Assembly: GCA_012032345.1 (NCBI GenBank)
Contig: JAAUQI010000038.1
Location: 1-49,964 of the forward strand
Source of the DNA: Leptolyngbyaceae cyanobacterium RM1_1_2
Lineage (GTDB): Bacteria > Cyanobacteriota > Cyanobacteriia > Phormidesmidales > Phormidesmidaceae
Direction of reading: 5' to 3'
DNA length: 49,964 nucleotides
The position numbers were made by a program, and so were the translations under genes. Below are positions 45,345 to 49,964 of this stretch, piece by piece. Each line of letters opens with the position of its first letter. Position 1 is the stretch's first letter. The notes under the pieces were generated by a model. It ran no database searches, had not been told where the DNA came from, and was given only the letters and a program-made list of their open reading frames with translations.

Positions 45345-45378
45345 TAAAAGCCAGGAGGAAGGTTTTTCGCTCCTGGCT
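45345..45378 (-). terminator. Terminator of the S1 gene
   Basis: On the minus strand AGCCAGGAG (45378-45370) pairs perfectly with CTCCTGGCT (45357-45349) around a 12-base loop, followed by TTTTAAAGG. It lies about 35 bases after the S1 gene stop. Confidence 0.75.
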
Positions 45379-45412
45379 CTTGGCTCAGTTAAAACAGGCT
45401 TAGCTTACAGTG

Positions 45413-46453
45413 TTAGTCAGTTGCCAAGACTGCTTCTTCTTCTTCGTAGACAGTCTCATCAACAGCCTCTACCTCTGGCTTTGTTTCTGCTTCTGCTTCT
45501 GGCTCTGCTTCTGCTTCTGCTTCTGGCTCTATCTGTGGCTCTGCTTCCTGCTGAGCCTGCTGTCTCATCTGCTCACGATATTTTTCAGCCATTTCTTCGG
45601 CGCGATCGTAAACCACATCAGGGTTCTTTACCATATCGCCTGGTTCTGGCTCTAGCTGCTTAGTCGAGAGAGAAATACGACCGCGCTCAGCATCGAGATC
45701 AATAATCATCACCTTGATCTCATCGTTCACGTTGAAGACGCTGTGGGGCGTATCGATATGGTCGTGGGAGATTTCAGAGATGTGCAGCAGGCCGCTGACA
45801 CCACCAATGTCGATAAAGGCACCGTAAGGCTTCAGCCCTCGAACCGTACCAATAACCACTTCGCCCACTTCAAGACGGTTCATCTTGCGCTCAACCAGCG
45901 CCCGTCTATGACTTAGCACCAAGCGGTTACGCTCTTCGTCAACTTCTAAAAACTTGAGGGGCAGTTCTTCACCAACTAGGTCTTCCTTGGGCTTGCGAGT
46001 GCTGATGTGAGAACCGGGTATAAACCCGCGCAGCCCTTCGATTCGAACCAGCGCTCCGCCTCGGTTAGTGGCAAAAACATCAGAGCGAACAGTAGCATCT
46101 TCGGTCTGAAGCTGGCGAACGCGATCCCACGCTCGCATGTACTCAATCCGACGAATAGAAAGGGTTAGCTGACCATCTTCGTTCTCGTCGGTGAGAATAA
46201 AAAATTCTCGCGTTTCGTTAGCCTTCAAGACTTCTTCAGCATAGTCTACTCGATTGATAGACATCTCCTGAATTGGAATGAATGCTGCCGTTTTTGCACC
46301 AATGTCAATCAGAGCACCTCTCGGCTCGATGCTGAAGACAGTCCCCGGGACAACATCACCAGGGTTAAAATGATAATCGTACTGGTCTAGCAGTGCCGCA
46401 AAGTCTTCGTGTGTAAAGCCGATTTCAATATCTTTCGTTTCCTGATTGACCAT
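45413..46453 (-). CDS. rpsA: 30S ribosomal protein S1 (three S1 domains, acidic tail)
   Basis: A 346-aa protein with three S1 RNA-binding domains, the short cyanobacterial form. The domains are GDVVPGTVFSIEPRGALIDIG, the degenerate central one (VRSDVFATNRGGALVRIEGLRGFIPGS), and GEVVIGTVRGLKPYGAFIDIGGVSGLLHISEIS. A helical stretch rich in Gln and Arg follows, then a strongly acidic Glu/Ala tail (PEAEAEAEPEAEAETKPEVE). Only three domains are visible, against six in E. coli. The tail is encoded by a short repeated GCTTCT-type tract (45482-45545). The gene ends at a terminator 35 bases on. Confidence 0.94.
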   Translation of the reverse strand: MVNQETKDIEIGFTHEDFAALLDQYDYHFNPGDVVPGTVFSIEPRGALIDIGAKTAAFIPIQEMSINRVDYAEEVLKANETREFFILTDENEDGQLTLSIRRIEYMRAWDRVRQLQTEDATVRSDVFATNRGGALVRIEGLRGFIPGSHISTRKPKEDLVGEELPLKFLEVDEERNRLVLSHRRALVERKMNRLEVGEVVIGTVRGLKPYGAFIDIGGVSGLLHISEISHDHIDTPHSVFNVNDEIKVMIIDLDAERGRISLSTKQLEPEPGDMVKNPDVVYDRAEEMAEKYREQMRQQAQQEAEPQIEPEAEAEAEPEAEAETKPEVEAVDETVYEEEEAVLATD

Positions 46454-47318
46454 GCTAATTTTTTCCTACTGTTCTCTCCGTGACTGAGGTCTCCTTCCGA
46501 TGCACTCATCTATTGACAAATGCGCAGCTTACGCCTAACACAAATCCTAGCTCAAGGAACAAGAACTTGTGTTGGGCAGTTTACTTTCCCACAAGATTTT
46601 TCATTATAGCTGAATTTTCTAGGCAGTCTTTGTACTGCTGAGGAGAATTTGACTCTTTTTTGAAAATCTGTCGGGCGATCTCGCCTTAGCAGGTCAAAGC
46701 TGAGCCAACTTGGTATGTGAAGTTAAATAAAGGCGTCGATGTCAAGGGTTGGAGGGACATAACACGGATGTTTACTTATGCATTTTTCTGAGTACTGCTG
46801 CAGATGGCACCTTGTTCGAGCTTCGCAACGCGACACGTTCCTCAACAGGTGCAAGACCGGGCCGAACACTGACTATTTTCTAGAATAAAGGAGTGCAGCT
46901 AAGTATCGGGAGAAGCAAGCTGGTTGTGGGATACTTCGTATGGCTAAGGTTAGCGACAGTTGTGCATTCCACTACACAATAGAGTTTTTCACTGTTAACA
47001 GTGTGTTTGAGCAAAGAGAATTTAGTCAATAGCTTATGGAATGTCACTCATGCATCACTCAGGATACAGTCTGGCTTTATCGTTTTGAGTATTCTAGCAA
47101 GCACTGATGAAAAACTGTTATTAACTATGTTCAGTGGAAAAAACTCAACCTTTTTAAGGAAAACTTGATAGCGCCCATACCTCATTTCTATTGCCATACT
47201 TTACTTAGAGTCTCCCAAAAAAGCGGAATTCAACGAGTATTCAGTTTATTCGATAGCCGGAGAGGATTTTTTCATTGGAGAACATAGCTGGGATAATCTT
47301 TTCCTTGGCAGTCCTGGC
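46454..47318. other. 865-base spacer between the S1 gene and a small membrane protein
   Basis: Apart from the S1 leader hairpin, it has a bulged inverted repeat around 46807-46852 (GCACCTTGTT against AACAGGTGC). No open frame of convincing composition is present, and no tRNA cloverleaf or known sRNA motif was found. A short unannotated RNA is possible but I have no direct evidence. Confidence 0.4.
46533..46577 (-). promoter_or_regulatory. Leader hairpin of the S1 mRNA
   Basis: GCCTAACACAA (46533-46543) pairs with TTGTGTTGGGC (46567-46577) at 10 of 11 bases, enclosing 23 bases. A perfect TATAAT (minus strand, 46608-46603) lies just upstream of it; there is no clear -35 box. The predicted leader would be about 140 bases and include the hairpin. 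S1 genes in other bacteria are autoregulated through structured leaders, which makes this worth noting but unproven. Confidence 0.4.
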
Positions 47319-47540
47319 ATGTTACTCAATCTCTGTCCGCTGTGGCTGGGCCTGAGCGCTCTGGGGTATTTAGTCACCGCTGGGGGAATGGGATGGCGGG
47401 CACTGGCTCTAACAGGGTTTTATCATCTAGGCGCGATCGCAGCTTTACCGTTGTTCCTAATCGGGCAGTTTTTACTGACGGGCCTAGTGATGGCCAGCAG
47501 CCTGCTGTTTCTCTCGGTCTTGCAGTGGGATCATCATTGA
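47319..47540 (+). CDS. Small hydrophobic protein
   Basis: A 73-aa open frame from ATG 47319 with two strongly hydrophobic stretches (ALGYLVTAGGMGW onward and LPLFLIGQFLLTGLVMASSLLFLSVL), so it is probably a two-span membrane protein. I do not recognise a family. It ends 26 bases before the stop of the convergent TspO-like gene. Codon use and the HIP1 site inside it suit a real gene, but it is short. Confidence 0.5.
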   Translation: MLLNLCPLWLGLSALGYLVTAGGMGWRALALTGFYHLGAIAALPLFLIGQFLLTGLVMASSLLFLSVLQWDHH

Positions 47541-47566
47541 AAAATTTTGGCTGGCTGCTGTCGTAA

Positions 47567-48358
47567 TTACGACCGGGCGGACATCTGACGGCGCAGTGGC
47601 CCCACCGCCAGCACAATCAGCAGTGCGATCGCCAGCCCCCCTGCTGTCAGCCACAGAGTCGGCGTTTCTAAATGTCGCAGTGCAATAGCGCCATAGGCCC
47701 AAACGTAAACCAGCGCGAAGGCAATATCCCCTCGCTGTAGCGCGACGATAGCGGCCAGTAAGCCTCCCACAACCAGCATCAAAACCGTCCAGCCAACGCC
47801 GCTTAAGCCCCAGCCCGACCAGTTGAAGCTGTAAAGGACAGAAGCCACATTTACAATTGTCGCCACAGAAATCCAGGCCAGATAGATACTCAAGGGCACT
47901 TGAGCAAACCATCGGCGCTTGCGAGAAGCCTGAGGTGGGGTGTTGAGCTGCAAGTAAGCCCCGATCAGGGCAAACAAAATTGCCAGCATGGCTAAAACCG
48001 AGAGGCCAAAAAACTGTAGCGTAAACAGATATACCCAAATAATCTGCGCTACACAGGCCACAATCAGCCGCACGTTGACTTGCCCAATTGTGGGCGCTTG
48101 GCGCTGAGTCGGGCGTAGCTGATAAAGTCCGTAGGCAATCAGCCCAACATAGATCACGCCCCAAATGGCAAAAGCGTAGCTGGCTGGCGTAATCAAAACC
48201 CCGCCTAAAACTGTGTTAGAAATCTCACCAATGTTTTTTCCCTGGGGCGGATATAGGTTAGAGAGGGTATTGACTACAAGCGTTGCCAAGATTGACGCTA
48301 AGGTTGTAACAGCCAGTCTTAGACCTGACTTTGATGGCCTCTGTGGAGTGGATGTCAT
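47567..48358 (-). CDS. TspO/MBR-related multi-pass membrane protein
   Basis: A 263-aa protein with about eight hydrophobic spans. The segment ITPASYAFAIWGVIYVGLIAYGLYQ contains the FAIWGVIY motif found in the tryptophan-rich sensory (TspO)-like and related membrane proteins, and WISVATIVNVASVL is also typical. It is longer than classical TspO (about 160 aa), so it belongs to the extended group. Function unknown; TspO proteins bind tetrapyrroles. The assignment is from motif memory. Confidence 0.65.
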   Translation of the reverse strand: MTSTPQRPSKSGLRLAVTTLASILATLVVNTLSNLYPPQGKNIGEISNTVLGGVLITPASYAFAIWGVIYVGLIAYGLYQLRPTQRQAPTIGQVNVRLIVACVAQIIWVYLFTLQFFGLSVLAMLAILFALIGAYLQLNTPPQASRKRRWFAQVPLSIYLAWISVATIVNVASVLYSFNWSGWGLSGVGWTVLMLVVGGLLAAIVALQRGDIAFALVYVWAYGAIALRHLETPTLWLTAGGLAIALLIVLAVGPLRRQMSARS

Positions 48359-48555
48359 GAGTACTCTCTTGCGCAGCCAACGCTGGCATCGTAGCGCATT
48401 GCTGAGGAGTCTTACTACTGGCTGCTGCGTGAGCTTGCCATTGGGGCTTTAGCGAAGATTTGTAGTTGAACTGGCAGACAAACTGCTGCGATTGCCGATG
48501 ATAAGAGTAAGTACCTATGCCATCACCCTCTGATTGACTGACAAAAGTTCCTTGC

Positions 48556-48634
48556 TTAGGTTGGTTGGAACGAAGTGAAACTCAACGCCAACAACGGTTT
48601 CGCTGGGTTGCGCCCAAGCTTCACCCAGCCTACA
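48556..48634. repeat. REP-like dispersed repeat candidate
   Basis: Contains TTAGGTTGGTTGGAACGAAG and the stem GCTGGGT (48602-48608) with ACCCAGC (48623-48629). Reverse-strand reading begins GTAGGCTGGGTGAAGCTTGG. This style, with TTGGGT/ACCCAG arms and GAAAC cores, is familiar from short dispersed repeats in cyanobacterial spacers. Only one copy is in this window, so dispersal is an inference. Confidence 0.45.
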
Positions 48635-48698
48635 GCAGAATCACAGGTTCAAGAGTTTTGTTAGTCAACCAGCCATCACCCTATAATCAGCTATCGAA

Positions 48699-49136
48699 AT
48701 GACTTTATTTTTACGAGAGCGTATTCTAGTTCCGATTGATTTTTCTGAAGAAGCTTTTATCGCTTTAGACAATACCCTAGAGTTTATAGGCGACCCAGCA
48801 AAAATCCATGTCCTGCACGTCCTGCCCCCGCTTGAAGCCACTGAACCAGGCGTTGTGTGGGAAACCATAGATGACGATCGCCGTGCTGAGAACGTGACCA
48901 AGGCTTTTTATCAAAAGCGATCGACAGAAGTAGACAAAAGCCTGCACTTCAAAGTCGCTACAGGAAACGCCAGTTCCGAAATAATTGACTATGCTGCTCA
49001 AAACGACATCAACCTGATTGTGATTCCGTCTCACGGGCGTACCGGCATTGCCCGTTTCTTTTTAGGCTCAGTAGCAGAGCGGGTGGTCAGATTTTCACCT
49101 TGCCCAGTTCTGGTTTTACGAAGAGAACCCGCATAA
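48699..49136 (+). CDS. Universal stress protein (UspA family)
   Basis: A 145-aa single-domain Usp. It starts with ILVPIDFSEEAFIALDNTLEF, has KIHVLHVLPP, and ends with the ATP-binding signature VIPSHGRTGIARFFLGSVAERVVRFSPCPVLVLR (the G-2x-G-9x-G-(S/T) pattern is readable). It probably binds ATP. The 3' end abuts the terminator of the opposite-strand gene. Confidence 0.92.
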   Translation: MTLFLRERILVPIDFSEEAFIALDNTLEFIGDPAKIHVLHVLPPLEATEPGVVWETIDDDRRAENVTKAFYQKRSTEVDKSLHFKVATGNASSEIIDYAAQNDINLIVIPSHGRTGIARFFLGSVAERVVRFSPCPVLVLRREPA

Positions 49137-49161
49137 AAAAGCCTGATCAATGCGATCAGGC
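49135..49161 (-). terminator. Rho-independent terminator of the metallophosphoesterase gene
   Basis: On the minus strand GCCTGATC pairs with GATCAGGC (49161-49154 and 49148-49141) around a 5-base loop, followed by TTTTTT (49140-49135). It overlaps the usp stop codon and faces the minus-strand gene. Confidence 0.75.
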
Positions 49162-49196
49162 CCGTTAGGGAATCCTTAAATACTACAAATCAGGCC

Positions 49197-49862
49197 CTAG
49201 AAAACTGGCCGATTTGCTTCTACAACGACCGGCTCAAATAAGAAAACACCTGGACGATTAGAATCAACTGTCACTCGTACCCAGTAAATATCTGGTGTAC
49301 CAAAAGACTGAATGCGAGTGAAGTTGGGAATACGTCTGTCGGTGCTGTCTGCGGTTTGAGCAAAGAGAGGTTTGTCAATAACTAGAAAGTGAGAATCTCC
49401 CTGGGCTAAGACTACGGGCTTGCCAAACTCAACAGACTTCTCTGCTAAAGCCGCTAAAAAGTCATTAAAGCCAGTGCGATCTGGATCATCGGCTGAGAGG
49501 TCAAATTCAGGATCAGCATGAATCAAAATGAATACCCCAGCGCTGTTTAAGCGATCAGCCGCCTGAAAGGTCTTGTCGAGCCATTCTAAAGCCGCCGCCA
49601 GACGCTCTTGATATTCTGCCGTGCGCTCTTGGCACAGGGCTACACGGGTTGAGCGCCCTTGGCACTGCTCAGGGTGCTCGGGAACCTGTTCGCCAATGAG
49701 TTCTTCGCCAAGACCATTCCAGGGACTCAGGTTGTTGTTGCTACCCACTACATGAATAGTAGAGAAAATCACCCCGTTTTTATTCCATAGCTGGTTTTCG
49801 ACATATTTTTCAAAGCCAGTACGACTCGCTTGAGAAACTAGTACCGCATGGCGTAAATTGCG
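49197..49862 (-). pseudogene. Metallophosphoesterase-type protein, interrupted by an IS
   Basis: A C-terminal part of about 220 codons remains. The open frame runs from RNLRHAVLVSQASRTGFEKY through IFSTIHVVGSNNN, FILIHADPEFD and VLAQGDSHFLVIDKP to the stop at 49197. These segments are typical of the predicted calcineurin-like exported phosphatases of cyanobacteria and proteobacteria. The N-terminal metal ligands (DxH and GDxxD) are not visible. Going upstream, the frame hits TAA at 49865-49863 exactly where sequence belonging to an IS630-type element begins. The gene is therefore cut, and its 5' part should lie beyond the right edge. A GTG start at 49772 exists but is very unlikely to make a functional protein. 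Confidence 0.75.
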
Positions 49863-49964
49863 TTATCTTTTAGAGGCTTCTCTGAGACTTTAGGTGATGC
49901 CCCGTCTTTCTGCCCCAGCGATTAGTTTGAGCGACTCCGAGCAGGAACAGCTAGAGTCCCTGGC
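49863..49964 (+). mobile_element. Left end of an IS630-type insertion sequence (runs off the window)
   Basis: Starts after the interrupted phosphoesterase frame. About 30 bases of non-coding terminus come before the transposase ATG at 49897. TA dinucleotides, the typical IS630 target, occur at the junction (49864 region), but the exact border and the terminal repeat cannot be fixed without the other end. Confidence 0.65.
49897..49964 (+). CDS. IS630-type transposase, N-terminal fragment (3' end outside window)
   Basis: Only 22 codons are visible. The peptide MPRLSAPAISLSDSEQEQLE matches the start of IS630-family transposases (MxRxxAPALxLSxxExxxLExL). The helix-turn-helix and DDE domains lie beyond the edge. 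GGTG just upstream of ATG 49897 could be the ribosome binding site. Confidence 0.7.
   Translation, partial: MPRLSAPAISLSDSEQEQLESL

Noticed and set aside
45482-45545. Short tandem GCTTCT-type tract, considered as a regulatory repeat or CRISPR-like array
   Set aside because: It is coding sequence of the acidic S1 tail with 6-base periodicity and no spacers.
45410-45663. Plus-strand open frames made of Leu, Cys, Phe and Trp runs opposite the S1 acidic tail
   Set aside because: These are the reverse reading of the repetitive Glu/Ala tail codons and not a membrane protein.

Overview
The window is chromosomal DNA of a cyanobacterium, probably a filamentous Leptolyngbya-like form, though the genus is only a guess. 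The evidence is a very high density of the HIP1 palindrome GCGATCGC in genes on both strands, plus cyanobacterial marker genes: homogentisate phytyltransferase, SigF, an SLH/OprB iron-uptake porin, GuaB3, DUF1816, DUF3285 and DUF2288 proteins, and the sRNA Yfr1 between guaB3 and trxA. No photosystem genes or tRNA genes were found.

Left edge (1-2.3 kb): a mobile-element scar. It holds the 3' end of an ISAs1-type transposase, a complete IS1-type element with terminal inverted repeats (239-1305) whose transposase is frameshifted, a lipoprotein made of two near-identical OB-like domains, and a remnant of an integron-type tyrosine recombinase.

2.3-13 kb: housekeeping genes: rnz, cobU (minus strand), fabD-plsC-DUF2288-AI-2E transporter, the tocopherol prenyltransferase, trpD, two tandem retropepsin-like lipoproteins (the second frameshifted) and carA.

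13-23.6 kb: a STAS regulator that appears to start at ATA, mrnC-rlmB-DUF1816, a Gfo/Idh/MocA oxidoreductase, folP, a PHP phosphoesterase, a GH15 glycosidase, guaB3, Yfr1 and trxA.

23.6-33 kb: a gene-poor AT-rich kilobase with a nested inverted repeat, then the porin (frameshifted). A minus-strand run follows, in transcription order prfB (programmed frameshift intact), DUF3285, ybeY, dgkA, trpG, a degenerate MBL protein and pepP. A Bax-inhibitor protein lies upstream.

33-46.5 kb: sigF, an ATP-grasp ligase, smpB, a YciI protein, a baeRF-type protein, then a redox group on the minus strand (GMC oxidoreductase, Rieske/FAD reductase with a frameshift, aldehyde dehydrogenase), metK, a HAD hydrolase and ribosomal protein S1.

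46.5-50 kb: an 865-base spacer, two membrane proteins, a universal stress protein, and a metallophosphoesterase gene cut by an IS630-type element that runs off the right edge.

Four otherwise conserved genes each carry one net single-base frameshift. All four can be restored by adding or removing one base next to an identical base, so assembly indels must be separated from real pseudogenes. I see no convincing new multi-gene system. The observations most worth checking are the ATA start, the palindromes over the sigF promoter, the nested inverted repeat at 23.9 kb, the internally duplicated lipoprotein and the IS-disrupted phosphoesterase.
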